Source: Methylophilales bacterium
GTDB lineage: Bacteria; Pseudomonadota; Gammaproteobacteria; Burkholderiales; Methylophilaceae
Reading direction: 5' to 3'
Length of the DNA: 64,000 bases
Assembly (NCBI GenBank): GCA_019823025.1
Contig: CP081940.1
Location: 372,001-436,000, forward strand
The notes under the pieces are model-generated. The model did no database searches. It worked only from the letters and a program-made list of their open reading frames with translations, and had not been told where the DNA came from. Position numbers and translations under genes: made by a program. Of the stretch, positions 39,287 through 48,590 are shown one piece after another; position 1 is the first letter of the stretch; every line of letters begins with the position of its first letter.

Positions 39287-40591
39287 CTACTTATTTAGCT
39301 CTTCAGTTCTAATTTTAACAACCTTTTCAATATTCTCAGGTAAAAGCTCAATTTCACTAATGATGGTATCTATGTCTGCCTCTTTAGTTTTTGAAGTGAT
39401 TAGGAAGATATCTGGATTTTGATTGTTTTCTTGTACTTCTTTATGAACCATAGAATTTATAGAAATATCATGATCAGCAAAAATATTAGTAATTTTGGCA
39501 AGCAAGCCTGCTTGATTTTTCATTGTAAATCGAAGGTAATATTCTGAAAAGATATTTTCAATAGAAAGAATATTTTTTTCATTTATCTTATCTGGCATAA
39601 ATCCAAGTGAAGGAATGAGTGTATCTTGTGAAAGTTTCGTTTGTCTCGCAATATCAATTACGTCTGCAACAACTGCGCTTGCTGTGGGTTCTGCACCTGC
39701 ACCTGCTCCATAATAGAGTGTCGGTCCAACCATATTTCCATGAACCAGAACCGCATTCATAGCACCGTCAACATTGGCAACCAATCTATTTTTAGGAACC
39801 AGCGTTGGATGCACTCGTATCTCAACATCCGTATTCTGTGATTTTGCGATACCTAGAAGTTTAATCTTGTAGCCAAGTTCCTCAGCATAAGTGATATCTT
39901 TTTGGCTTAAGTTGCTTATGCCTTCTACGTGCACAGCATCAAAATTTATAGGAATTCCAAATGCAATAGAAGCTAAAATTGTGATCTTATGAGCTGCATC
40001 CACCCCCTCGATATCGAATGTAGGATCTGCCTCAGCGAAACCTAGATCTTGTGCTTGCTTTAATGCGGTATCGAAGGTTAAATTATTTTCTTTCATTTCT
40101 GTCAAGATATAGTTTGTAGTTCCATTCAAAATACCTGCAACCCAATTAACTTTATTTGCTGCCAATCCCTCTCTTAGTGCTTTAATGATTGGTATTCCGC
40201 CTGCGACAGCAGCTTCATAAGCAAGAAGTACATTTTTTTTATTAGCTATTTTGAAAAGCTCTTCTCCATGCATAGCAATTAAGGCTTTATTCGCTGTCAC
40301 AACATGCTTACCATTTTCAAGTGCTTTACGAACAATATCTAGTGCAATCCCCGTTCCACCAATTAACTCTATAATTGTATCAATACTGTTGTTCTCTATA
40401 AGTGAGAATGCATCTTCCTCTATAATTGTTTCTTTATCTACAGTCTCTTTTGCAAGCTTTAGGTTCTTGTCGGCGACGTGGGTAATTTTAATTTCTATGC
40501 CTGATTTATTCGATATTTCTTCTGTATTTTCTTTTAAAACTTGATATGTTCCGCCACCAACGGTACCAATTCCAATTAACCCTATGTTCAT
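39287..40591 (-). CDS. hom: Homoserine dehydrogenase
   Basis: Hom reduces aspartate semialdehyde to homoserine. The 434-residue protein has the N-terminal Rossmann loop GIGTVGGGTYQVL and the catalytic domain with AAVAGGIPIIKALREGLAAN, GILNGTTNYIL, and FAEADPTFDIEG. A C-terminal ACT domain (about residues 345-430, LRFTMKNQAGLLAKI) is the likely site of threonine feedback. It is monofunctional, with no aspartokinase domain. Confidence 0.98.
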   Translation of the reverse strand: MNIGLIGIGTVGGGTYQVLKENTEEISNKSGIEIKITHVADKNLKLAKETVDKETIIEEDAFSLIENNSIDTIIELIGGTGIALDIVRKALENGKHVVTANKALIAMHGEELFKIANKKNVLLAYEAAVAGGIPIIKALREGLAANKVNWVAGILNGTTNYILTEMKENNLTFDTALKQAQDLGFAEADPTFDIEGVDAAHKITILASIAFGIPINFDAVHVEGISNLSQKDITYAEELGYKIKLLGIAKSQNTDVEIRVHPTLVPKNRLVANVDGAMNAVLVHGNMVGPTLYYGAGAGAEPTASAVVADVIDIARQTKLSQDTLIPSLGFMPDKINEKNILSIENIFSEYYLRFTMKNQAGLLAKITNIFADHDISINSMVHKEVQENNQNPDIFLITSKTKEADIDTIISEIELLPENIEKVVKIRTEELNK

Positions 40592-40599
40592 CTATTTTT

Positions 40600-41817
40600 T
40601 TACCTTTTTTTAAATTCTGTTAAATAATCTGCAAACCTGCTAATTGCAATTTTTAAATCATCTTCATTTGGTAAAAATACCATACGAAAATGGTTTTGAT
40701 CATGCCAGTTAAAACCCGTTCCTTGAACCATCAAGACCTTCTTTTTTTTCAGCACATCTAAAATAAAATCTTGATCATTCTCTATCGGATATATTTTAGG
40801 ATCTAACTTAAAAAATAAATACATAGCAGCTGATGGCTTGACGCATGACACCCCAGGTATTTCCATCATCAACTTATAAGCTAAATCTCTTTGCTTGCAT
40901 AATCTCCCTGTGGGTGCAACCAAGTCATTAATGCTTTGGTGGCCACCAAGTGCTGTTTGTATAGCAAGTTGACCAGGGACGTTAGCACAAAGCCTCATGG
41001 AGGCAAGGATATTTAATCCCTCTAGATAATCTTTAGCTCTTCCTTTATCGCCAGAAACTACCAACCATCCAGCTCTGTAACCACAAGCTCTGTAATTCTT
41101 AGATAAACCATTTAAAGTAACAAACAAAACATCATCTGCAAGTGATGCGACAGAGGTATGCTTTTTCTCATCATATAAAACTTTATCGTAAATTTCATCT
41201 GCAAAAACTATTAAATCGTTCTCTCTCGCAATAGCAATAATTTCCCTGAGACATTCATCTGAATAAATTGCCCCCGTGGGATTATTTGGATTAATAATTA
41301 ATATTGCTTTTGTTTTATTCGTTATTTTAGACTTAATATCATCCAAATCTGGAGCCCAATCCGTAGCTTCATCACAAACATAATGAATTGGATTCCCCCC
41401 TGCCAGGGTTACTGAAGCTGTCCATAAAGGATAGTCAGGCTTTGGTATTAATACCTCATCGTCATTATTTATAAGGCCTTGCATAGCCATAACAATAAGC
41501 TCTGAGACACCGTTACCTAAAACGATATCGTCCACCTCAACATCTGAAATATTTTTTTGTTGGGTATAGTGCATTATTGATTTTCTCGGCTCAAACAAAC
41601 CAAAACTTTCTGTATAACCAGAGGATTTACTAATATTCCTAACAACATCCTGTGTTATTTCATCCGGCGCTTCAAAACCAAACGCTGCAGGGTTGCCAAT
41701 ATTTAATTTAATAATGCGATGACCTTCCTCCTCCATTCTTTTAGCATGCTCAAGAACAGGGCCACGAATGTCATAACAGACATTATCTAATTTTTTAGAT
41801 TTAAGAAATTGGGACAA
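40600..41817 (-). CDS. alaA: Alanine-type PLP-dependent aminotransferase (AlaA/YfbQ-like)
   Basis: This is a fold-type I aminotransferase, probably making alanine from pyruvate and glutamate. The 405-residue protein shows LNIGNPAAFGFEAPDE, NPNNPTGAIYS, and FADEIYDKVLYD. The PLP lysine is in LNGLSKNYRACGYRAGW, and the substrate carboxylate-binding arginine is near the C-terminus in HFRMVFLP. The AlaA motif SKNYRACGYR and the location upstream of hom are typical of betaproteobacteria. Exact substrates are inferred. Confidence 0.9.
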   Translation of the reverse strand: MSQFLKSKKLDNVCYDIRGPVLEHAKRMEEEGHRIIKLNIGNPAAFGFEAPDEITQDVVRNISKSSGYTESFGLFEPRKSIMHYTQQKNISDVEVDDIVLGNGVSELIVMAMQGLINNDDEVLIPKPDYPLWTASVTLAGGNPIHYVCDEATDWAPDLDDIKSKITNKTKAILIINPNNPTGAIYSDECLREIIAIARENDLIVFADEIYDKVLYDEKKHTSVASLADDVLFVTLNGLSKNYRACGYRAGWLVVSGDKGRAKDYLEGLNILASMRLCANVPGQLAIQTALGGHQSINDLVAPTGRLCKQRDLAYKLMMEIPGVSCVKPSAAMYLFFKLDPKIYPIENDQDFILDVLKKKKVLMVQGTGFNWHDQNHFRMVFLPNEDDLKIAISRFADYLTEFKKR

Positions 41818-41847
41818 AATTTAATCTCGTTAATTGTTTGATAAATT

Positions 41848-41863
41848 AGGTGATATATTACCT
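41848..41863. promoter_or_regulatory. Near-palindrome between alaA and the Mth938-domain gene
   Basis: AGGTGATATATTACCT pairs with its own reverse complement at 14 of 16 positions and lies in the middle of the 101-base divergent gap. It could be an operator for one or both promoters. No regulator can be named from sequence. Confidence 0.3.
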
Positions 41864-41918
41864 TTCAATTAGAATTAAGCCAATAAATACCTGTTGAACA
41901 AAGTTTCATTTTCAAATT

Positions 41919-42284
41919 ATGAAATTTCACGAAATTAACTCAGATACGCATAACATCATAGATGCCTATGATCATAACTCCATTAGAATAAAAAAAAATA
42001 CATACCAAAAAGGAGTCATCATATTCCCTGAAAAAATAATTTCTAGATCTGCTATGGCAACTTATAAGGACTTAAAGCTTGATAATTTAAAAGAGGTTTT
42101 TGACTATAGCCCTGAGTTAATTTTAATTGGTTCAAATATTAAAAATAAAATTATTGATAAAAATGCACAAATTTTATTTATTGAAAAAAAAATTGCCTAT
42201 GAAAATATGAATTTTGATGCGGCTTGTCGAACATTTAATATTTTGCTATCAGAGCAAAGAAAGGTTGTATTAATTCTTATGTAG
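41919..42284 (+). CDS. Mth938-domain (DUF498/NDUFAF3-like) protein
   Basis: The 121-residue product belongs to the Mth938/NDUFAF3 fold family. GVIIFPEKI and PELILIGSN form the N-terminal half, and MNFDAACRTFNILLSEQRKVVLILM is the family's typical ending. The mitochondrial relative assists complex I assembly, but the bacterial role is not established. The gene is divergent from alaA, a position also seen in related bacteria (from memory), and convergent with fabB. Confidence 0.85.
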   Translation: MKFHEINSDTHNIIDAYDHNSIRIKKNTYQKGVIIFPEKIISRSAMATYKDLKLDNLKEVFDYSPELILIGSNIKNKIIDKNAQILFIEKKIAYENMNFDAACRTFNILLSEQRKVVLILM

Positions 42285-42289
42285 ACTTT

Positions 42290-43519
42290 TTATAGCTTTG
42301 CTTTAGAGAAAACTAGTGACGCATTTACTCCGCCAAATCCGAAGCTATTTGACATTGATGTAATCACTTCTTGTTCCTTTTTTTGTATCAAAACTGGAAG
42401 TCCTTCGCCTGCAGGATCCTTATCTTCAATATTTACTGAAGGGCTCAAAAAACTCTCATTCATCATGATTAGGCTATAAACGGCTTCATTTGAACCAGCA
42501 GCACCAAGGGCATGACCTGTTAATGACTTAGTGGAAGCAATAGCTGGCATTTCTCCAAATTCCTTGTTACCAAAAACTGTTCTGATAGCTTCCAATTCTT
42601 TTGAGTCACCTACGGGTGTGCTTGTACCATGCGTATTCATGTAATCAACATTTATAGTTTTTTTCTCCTCAAGAGCCGCCCTCATACACCTTATAGCCCC
42701 TTCTCCACTGGGAGCAACCATATCAAACCCATCAGATGTAGCCCCATAGCCAACAACTTCAGCATACATTTTTGCCCCTCTTTTCTTGGCGTGCTCGTAT
42801 TCCTCGAGAACAAGAATACTTCCACCCCCAGAAATAACAAATCCATCTCTGTTGACGTCAAACGCTCGAGAGGCTTTTTCAGGTTGATCGTTATATTTAG
42901 AAGACATAGCGCCCATTGCATCAAACAAATAACTCATGGTCCAATGCTCTTCCTCAGCTCCACCAGCAAAAATAATATCTTGTTTCCCCATTTGGATCTG
43001 CTCATAAGCATTTCCTATGCAATGCGCACTTGTCGAGCATGCTGACGTGATTGCATAATTAATACCTCTTATCTTTGCACCAGTAGCAAGACATGCACTT
43101 ACCCCATTAGACATAGTTTTCGTTACCATATAAGGTCCAACGCGCCTTATGCCTTTTTCTTTTAAAACCTCAGTACCATTAAGCATGCTCTCAGTAGAGG
43201 TTCCGCCTGCGCCAATAATAATCCCTGTTCTATCATTTGAAACATAATTTTCTGTAAGTTTCGCATCAGCAATAGCCTCTTGCATAGCAATCCATGCATA
43301 GGCATGACCTTTTGCCATAAATCTATAGAGCTTTCTATCAATTAACTCTGCGGGTTCAATATTTAAAGAGCCTGCAACATTTGATCTTAATCCTCTCTCA
43401 GCATACTCAGGTTGGAATGTGATTCCTGACTTTGAATTAAATAAGCTTTCTTTTACCTCGGCATAGTTATTACCTATGCTTGATACAATACCTATTCCAG
43501 TGACTACGACTCTGTTCAA
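42290..43519 (-). CDS. fabB: 3-oxoacyl-ACP synthase I
   Basis: FabB elongates cis-unsaturated acyl chains made by FabA. The 409 residues show the catalytic triad contexts: Cys in [13 protein letters not shown], His in [14 protein letters not shown], and His in [15 protein letters not shown], followed by [13 protein letters not shown]. Pairing with fabA (16 bases upstream on the same strand) supports FabB rather than FabF. The pair gives the anaerobic-type route to unsaturated fatty acids. Confidence 0.96.
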   Translation of the reverse strand: MNRVVVTGIGIVSSIGNNYAEVKESLFNSKSGITFQPEYAERGLRSNVAGSLNIEPAELIDRKLYRFMAKGHAYAWIAMQEAIADAKLTENYVSNDRTGIIIGAGGTSTESMLNGTEVLKEKGIRRVGPYMVTKTMSNGVSACLATGAKIRGINYAITSACSTSAHCIGNAYEQIQMGKQDIIFAGGAEEEHWTMSYLFDAMGAMSSKYNDQPEKASRAFDVNRDGFVISGGGSILVLEEYEHAKKRGAKMYAEVVGYGATSDGFDMVAPSGEGAIRCMRAALEEKKTINVDYMNTHGTSTPVGDSKELEAIRTVFGNKEFGEMPAIASTKSLTGHALGAAGSNEAVYSLIMMNESFLSPSVNIEDKDPAGEGLPVLIQKKEQEVITSMSNSFGFGGVNASLVFSKAKL

Positions 43520-43534
43520 TTTATTCCTTCCTCA

Positions 43535-44047
43535 TTAAAAAATATCTGTTTTAACAAAAAGCCCGACTTTTAAATCTTTAGCCTGATAAATTAACCTTCC
43601 ATCAACTTCCATTGAAGCGTCTCCTATTCCCATCACTAATTTTCTCATTATCACCCTTTTTAAATTAATAATGTAGGTAATTTTTTTTGATGTGGGCAAG
43701 ACCTGTCCAGAAAATTTCACTTCACCTGCACCGAGCGCCCTACCTTTCCCTAAACCGCCTTTCCACCCCAGAAAAAACCCTAATAATTGCCACATAGCAT
43801 CTAGCCCTAAGCAGCCTGGCATAACTGGATCTCCCTCGAAATGACATTCAAAAAACCATAAATCTTCAGTTAAATCTAATTCAGCAATAATTTGACCATG
43901 ATTATATTTGCCGCCCTTGTCAGTTATTGAAACTATTCTATCAAACATGAGCATCGGTGGGAGTGGGAGTTGAGCATTTCCTTTTCCAAACATCTCACCT
44001 CTGCCACAACTGATTAATTCTTCTTTGGTATAACTTTCTTTTTGCAT
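43535..44047 (-). CDS. fabA: 3-hydroxydecanoyl-ACP dehydratase/isomerase
   Basis: FabA dehydrates hydroxydecanoyl-ACP and isomerises the product, introducing the cis double bond. The 170-residue protein has the conserved [18 protein letters not shown]. The catalytic His and Asp lie in [19 protein letters not shown], and [13 protein letters not shown] follows. It is upstream of fabB in one transcript. The 150-base gap to the divergent mxa operon has no promoter I can place with confidence. Confidence 0.97.
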   Translation of the reverse strand: MQKESYTKEELISCGRGEMFGKGNAQLPLPPMLMFDRIVSITDKGGKYNHGQIIAELDLTEDLWFFECHFEGDPVMPGCLGLDAMWQLLGFFLGWKGGLGKGRALGAGEVKFSGQVLPTSKKITYIINLKRVIMRKLVMGIGDASMEVDGRLIYQAKDLKVGLFVKTDIF

Positions 44048-44197
44048 TTTTAAAATATCACTTTTTTTTAATATATAAGTTGGTGAGCTCTAAGTATTTA
44101 AGGTTGAATTGTTACAAAATAGAAACATTATCCCTAATTATGATATTGTTAATGAAAATATTTAAAACAACCAAAATTATCCTAGGAATATAACATA

Positions 44198-45214
44198 ATG
44201 AGCGATCAAAATCTGACCGATTGGAGAAAACTTGGGCTTAAGCTAGAGGCTGAAATTAATAAAGTCATCCTAGGGCAAGAGGCTCCCATAAGACTTATCA
44301 CAAATGCAATATTTGCTAGAGGGCATGTTCTGCTTGAGGGGGATGTAGGTGTAGGAAAAACGACCTTGCTTAAAGCATTTGCGAGATCAATTGGTGGAGG
44401 ATATGAAAGAATTGAAGGAACAATTGATTTAATGCCAAATGACCTTATTTACCATACATATCTTGGTGAAGATGGTAAACCTCATGTTGATGAAGGTCCT
44501 ATTTTAAAATCAGGTGAAGATCTTTCAATTTTCTTTTTTAACGAAATTAACCGAGCGCGACCTCAAGTACATTCATTATTATTAAGGATAATGGCAGAAA
44601 AAACCCTATCTGCTTTTAATCAAGAATTCACCTTCCCTCATCTGACTGTATTTGCAGATAGAAATCAAGTGGAAAAAGAAGAAACTTTTGAGATTCCCTC
44701 TGCTGCAAGAGACAGATTTATGATGGAGATACCGATCATAATTCCCCAAGTTGATAAATTAATGAATCGACTAATTTTTGATACAAAATTTCATGATGCT
44801 GATTTATTAATCTCTGAGGTCACACCAAATATGCTTAAATTTGATCAATTAAATAAGCTATCTACTCAAATTCAAAATACAATTAAATCAACTTCCGCAC
44901 TTGAAAAATATTCATTAAATTTATGGAAGGCTACTAAAAATCCAGAAAAATATAATGTAAAGATTAGTGGTATAGACACTGAGAGATTGATTATTTCAGG
45001 GGCAAGCCCACGTGGGATAAGCATGATGATGAAGTGTGCTCGAGTAAGCGCATGGTTAAATAATAGAACTTCTATTCTTCCTGAGGACATCCACGCTATC
45101 TTTCATGAAACAATTGCGCATAGATTAGTTTTTAATCCTGTTTATGAGCTCAAAAGAACTGAGATATCGCGTGAATTGTCAAATGAAATCTTAAATAAGG
45201 TCAGTGTGACTTGA
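44198..45214 (+). CDS. mxaR: MoxR-type AAA+ ATPase, methanol dehydrogenase accessory protein MxaR
   Basis: MoxR-family ATPases act as chaperones with VWA-domain partners; MxaR is required for active methanol dehydrogenase in classical methylotrophs. The 338-residue protein has Walker A LEGDVGVGKTTLL (near residue 46), Walker B with sensor LSIFFFNEINRARPQVHSLLL, and IPSAARDRFMMEI. The C-terminal lid has SGASPRGISMMMKCARVSAW. It is the first gene of a six-gene run whose order mxaR-S-A-C-K-L matches the accessory part of the mxa operon. mxaF, mxaJ, mxaG and mxaI do not precede it. Confidence 0.9.
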   Translation: MSDQNLTDWRKLGLKLEAEINKVILGQEAPIRLITNAIFARGHVLLEGDVGVGKTTLLKAFARSIGGGYERIEGTIDLMPNDLIYHTYLGEDGKPHVDEGPILKSGEDLSIFFFNEINRARPQVHSLLLRIMAEKTLSAFNQEFTFPHLTVFADRNQVEKEETFEIPSAARDRFMMEIPIIIPQVDKLMNRLIFDTKFHDADLLISEVTPNMLKFDQLNKLSTQIQNTIKSTSALEKYSLNLWKATKNPEKYNVKISGIDTERLIISGASPRGISMMMKCARVSAWLNNRTSILPEDIHAIFHETIAHRLVFNPVYELKRTEISRELSNEILNKVSVT

Positions 45215-46074
45215 TGTATAATCCACTCGATTCATTTAGCTACCATATCAATTGGAAATCTAGAGGTCATCATCCAGGTCAACATAAAAGTGGCCAGAGA
45301 GGAATGGGGATGGAGTTTGCAGGCCATTCAAATTTATTAGATTATCCAGACCCTAGAAGGATTGATATTAGACAAACAATAAGAGATCCTCTCGAACAAG
45401 TTCATGTAAGGATATTTAACCAGAGAAGTGCAACCCCAGTCATGATTATGGCTGACCTATCATCGAGTATGGGGTATGGCCTCAAAAAAACTAAATTTGA
45501 AGTCTCATCAGAAATTGCAGAAATAATCACAAACTCTGTCATCGCAAAAAATGATGCATTAGGGTTTATTGGTTTTAACGATAAAATTAACTCTCAATGG
45601 GTTGCCCCCCTTTCATATAAGCCTTATCGAACAAAATTATTAATTGAAAAATTGAAAAATTATAAATCCAAAAGCTCATCTCATTCAGGTTTGATAAAGA
45701 TTGCAGATACACTCCCAAAAGATCGAACATTGATATTCTTAATTTCTGATTTTCATATGCCAATAAAAGATATAGAAGAAACTTTATCCACATTAGTCAG
45801 ACATCAAGTTGTTCCCATTGTTTTATGGAATAAAAGTGAATTTGATAACCTACCCAAATTTGGCCTGCTAAATATTGAAGATGCTGAAACAGGAAAAGAA
45901 TCGACTATATTTCTTCGGGAAAAAATTACAAAGAAAATTAAAGCTGACTTTGCAGTCAGAAAGAAACTTCTTCAAGAAACATTTCTTAAATATAACTTCC
46001 CCCCTTTTTTTGTTGAGGATGATTTTAAATCCCTTGAAATGACCAATTATTTTAATGAGTATTTTTATGCGTAA
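45214..46074 (+). CDS. mxaS: DUF58/VWA-like protein MxaS
   Basis: The 286-residue protein belongs to the DUF58 group that partners MoxR ATPases. The DUF58 core reads DYPDPRRIDIRQTIRDPLEQVHVRIF (shown as DYPDPRRIDI and QVHVRIF). It is followed by a MIDAS-like DLSSSMGYG (about residue 85) and a later LISDFHMP. No membrane helix is visible, so it is probably cytoplasmic. The ATG at 45214 overlaps the mxaR stop by one base; a TTG three bases earlier is less likely. MxaS is needed for methanol dehydrogenase activation in mxa-type methylotrophs; the biochemical role is unknown. Confidence 0.85.
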   Translation: MYNPLDSFSYHINWKSRGHHPGQHKSGQRGMGMEFAGHSNLLDYPDPRRIDIRQTIRDPLEQVHVRIFNQRSATPVMIMADLSSSMGYGLKKTKFEVSSEIAEIITNSVIAKNDALGFIGFNDKINSQWVAPLSYKPYRTKLLIEKLKNYKSKSSSHSGLIKIADTLPKDRTLIFLISDFHMPIKDIEETLSTLVRHQVVPIVLWNKSEFDNLPKFGLLNIEDAETGKESTIFLREKITKKIKADFAVRKKLLQETFLKYNFPPFFVEDDFKSLEMTNYFNEYFYA

Positions 46075-47053
46075 AATTTTCTTATTAATCTGCTTATTAA
46101 TGTTTTCATCATTAACCATCCAAGCCTATGAGGACCCCAGAAAATTCCCTGATATTGATCCACAATATATAGATATTGACGTTTTGGATCCCAATCAAAA
46201 GGTTGGTTACACTGTTGGGGATTATATTGATAGGGAGATTACTTTAACTGTTAGAGAGCCCTTTAAGCTTATTGAGGAATCATTACCCATAGTAGGTTAT
46301 GAAAAAAGATATCGAGGGCAACTGTTAGGGATATCACTTAAAGCCATTGATGTATCAAAAGAATCTACAGATGAATTTTCAACCTATCTCATCAAACTAA
46401 AATATCAAATCTTTACAAATAATGTCGTTGCAAAGCCTGCCTCAATCACAGCGGATTATTATAGATTTATTAATCCTAACGAACCAAAAAAAATACAAAA
46501 ATTTAGAGTACCTGCATTTACCTTTGCCATTTCACCAATTGCGATATTTGGAGATGTAAAAATAGAAAATGATATGAGTCCCTTTAGAGGTCCGTTTTTC
46601 TTAAACAAAATTCCAAATGAAAACAAAATTAAATTTTCCTTGATAGCATTATTGATAATATCCCTAATTTTTGTTTACATTTACGGTAGGTACACTTGGC
46701 TGCCCAGGAGAACCTTCAGTATGGTATATCATAGATTTAAAAATCAAAAGTCTTCTGCAGCCAATACAAAAAAAATTATCACAGCACTACATTCAGGTTT
46801 TGATAACCTAATAGACCAAAGCCTTTTTGAAGAAAACATTCCGCTTTTGATCAAAAAAAATAGTAGTTTTAAGCATATAGAAAAAGAACTTCATACTTTT
46901 TTCAAAATTTCTCGAGCATTATTTTTTCAAAAACATATTAAGCTTGATCAAGATGAACTTAATAAATGGCTTATAAGCTTTGCGCTTCATTGCAGAATGT
47001 GCGAAAGAAGACTTATTGTTAATCCAAAAGATATCAAAGGTATTTCATTTTAA
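46067..47053 (+). CDS. mxaA: MxaA-like exported membrane protein
   Basis: The 328-residue product begins with a signal peptide (MRKIFLLICLLMFSSLTIQA). A periplasmic beta-rich domain follows to about residue 185, then one membrane helix (LIALLIISLIFVYIYG) and a cytoplasmic tail of about 120 residues. This layout and the position third in the run fit MxaA, which has been linked to calcium insertion into MxaFI methanol dehydrogenase. The ATG at 46067 lies inside the last codons of mxaS; an in-frame ATG at 46055 is also possible. The call rests heavily on gene order. Confidence 0.75.
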   Translation: MRKIFLLICLLMFSSLTIQAYEDPRKFPDIDPQYIDIDVLDPNQKVGYTVGDYIDREITLTVREPFKLIEESLPIVGYEKRYRGQLLGISLKAIDVSKESTDEFSTYLIKLKYQIFTNNVVAKPASITADYYRFINPNEPKKIQKFRVPAFTFAISPIAIFGDVKIENDMSPFRGPFFLNKIPNENKIKFSLIALLIISLIFVYIYGRYTWLPRRTFSMVYHRFKNQKSSAANTKKIITALHSGFDNLIDQSLFEENIPLLIKKNSSFKHIEKELHTFFKISRALFFQKHIKLDQDELNKWLISFALHCRMCERRLIVNPKDIKGISF

Positions 47054-48033
47054 TGAATTTTGTATATCCTCTTGTTTTAATACTTTTGCCTGTGTCACTC
47101 ATTCCTTTTTTCATCAACCAAACAAGCAAAAATATATATTCATGGAGTGAAATGCTCCATATCGACATACTATCTCGAATCATCTCTTTATTTTTTAAAA
47201 TCGTAAGTACAGTAATTATTTTATTAATTATCCTCACATTAAGCGAGCCTTATGCGGATCAGAAAATTGTTCTCAAGAATGGAAAGGGTGCTCAAATCGG
47301 TCTTGTTCTTGACAGAAGCGCTTCGATGGATGACCCTTTTGCAGGTGGAGATAACAACAAATCTGTTGGGGAAACCAAATCGGCTGCAGCAAGTAGACTT
47401 ATTGTAGATTTTTTTGATTCAAGAACAGATGATATGGTTGGTGTTATTACCTTTAGTAATTCCGCTATGTTTATTTTACCTCTGACCCATAGCAAGGAAG
47501 CCATTAGGGCAGCTGTGAATGCAACTGCCGGAAATGCTTTGTTTCAAACAAATATTGGTGCTGGTCTAACAAGTAGCGCGGAACTTTTTACTTCAATTGA
47601 AAATTCTGGTTCAAGAGCGGTTATTTTACTCTCTGATGGAGCGGGAAGAATTGATGCAAAAACCCAACAAAAAATAAAAGAATGGTTTGATAAATACCAA
47701 ATAGGATTGTATTGGATTGTGCTTAGACAGCCTGGTGGAATAAGTATTTTTGAAGAAGATGTACCATTACACCAAGATTATCAATTGCCACCTCAGGTTG
47801 AACTTTACGAATTTTTTAAGACATTTAATTCACCATTTCAAGCTTATGAGGCGGAAGATCCAAAATCATTAGAACAAGCAATTAAAGATATTAATTTAAA
47901 AGAGCGTAAGCCAATTATCTATGAGGAAAAAGTCTCCGGTGAAAAGTATGCTCCAAAGCTTTTATTAACATCTATAATATTGAGCTTGATGCTTCTATTT
48001 CTAAAATTTATTGAGGTAAGATCATTTAAATGA
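47053..48033 (+). CDS. mxaC: VWA-domain membrane protein MxaC
   Basis: The 326-residue product has two N-terminal hydrophobic segments (VYPLVLILLPVSLIPFF and a helix near residue 55). A VWA domain carries a complete MIDAS motif (DRSAS in VLDRSASMDDPF, about residue 83) and LLSDGAGRI. A C-terminal helix (LLLTSIILSLMLLFLKFI) returns to the membrane. It resembles BatA-type proteins, which often work with MoxR ATPases. The ATG overlaps the mxaA stop (TAATG), and mxaK overlaps its end by four bases. Confidence 0.85.
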   Translation: MNFVYPLVLILLPVSLIPFFINQTSKNIYSWSEMLHIDILSRIISLFFKIVSTVIILLIILTLSEPYADQKIVLKNGKGAQIGLVLDRSASMDDPFAGGDNNKSVGETKSAAASRLIVDFFDSRTDDMVGVITFSNSAMFILPLTHSKEAIRAAVNATAGNALFQTNIGAGLTSSAELFTSIENSGSRAVILLSDGAGRIDAKTQQKIKEWFDKYQIGLYWIVLRQPGGISIFEEDVPLHQDYQLPPQVELYEFFKTFNSPFQAYEAEDPKSLEQAIKDINLKERKPIIYEEKVSGEKYAPKLLLTSIILSLMLLFLKFIEVRSFK

Positions 48034-48584
48034 AAATTATAAAACTACTAAATGTCAAAAATATAACTGTATTTTTGTTTATAGCTGCTGGATATTTTTT
48101 ATACCTACTATCTTTTTCATCTTTAGAGCTTTACAAGATTGATAAATTTAATGAAACTCTAAAAAAAGGTGAGGCACCTCAGCAGTTTGAACAAGGCTAT
48201 GAGGCCAGATTTTCAACCGCTTTCCAAATTGCAAAGAAGGGTCATTTTAAAGAAGCTACTATACTTTTTAATAATTTATCTAAAGAAGGGACTGATGATC
48301 AAAAATCAGCTGTTTATTATAATATTGGTAATATTTACTTTAAACGTGGTCTTCTTGTAAATGGGACAAGCAACAGCTCAACGGTAAGAGATGAGGCTGA
48401 ATATTTAATGCGTCAAGCAAAAAAAGCATATGAGCAATCGCTAGCATTTAATAACAATCACTGGGATGTTAAGCACAATTTAGACCGTGTTTTAACGATG
48501 CTTCCTAAGGACCCTACGCCTGGTATTGGTGACTCAGATTCCCCAGGGTTGATCATGGGTAATATACCGGTCGGTTTGCCATAA
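48030..48584 (+). CDS. mxaK: MxaK-like small membrane protein with TPR-like region
   Basis: The 184-residue protein has one N-terminal membrane helix (VFLFIAAGYFLYLLSF). A soluble part with TPR-like helices follows (FQIAKKGHFKEATILFNNL, and AVYYNIGNIYFKRGLL). The repeat ends in a conserved-looking HWDVKHNLDRVLTMLP. It overlaps mxaC by ATGA and sits 6 bases before mxaL. The identification as MxaK depends on position between two VWA genes; on sequence alone it would be called a BatE/BatC-like TPR protein. Confidence 0.75.
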   Translation: MKIIKLLNVKNITVFLFIAAGYFLYLLSFSSLELYKIDKFNETLKKGEAPQQFEQGYEARFSTAFQIAKKGHFKEATILFNNLSKEGTDDQKSAVYYNIGNIYFKRGLLVNGTSNSSTVRDEAEYLMRQAKKAYEQSLAFNNNHWDVKHNLDRVLTMLPKDPTPGIGDSDSPGLIMGNIPVGLP

Positions 48585-48590
48585 CGCCTT

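Noticed and set aside
42629-43045. 138-codon open frame antisense to fabB
   Set aside because: It lies entirely opposite a well-conserved fabB, has no ribosome-binding site or family resemblance, and reflects third-position bias of the real gene.
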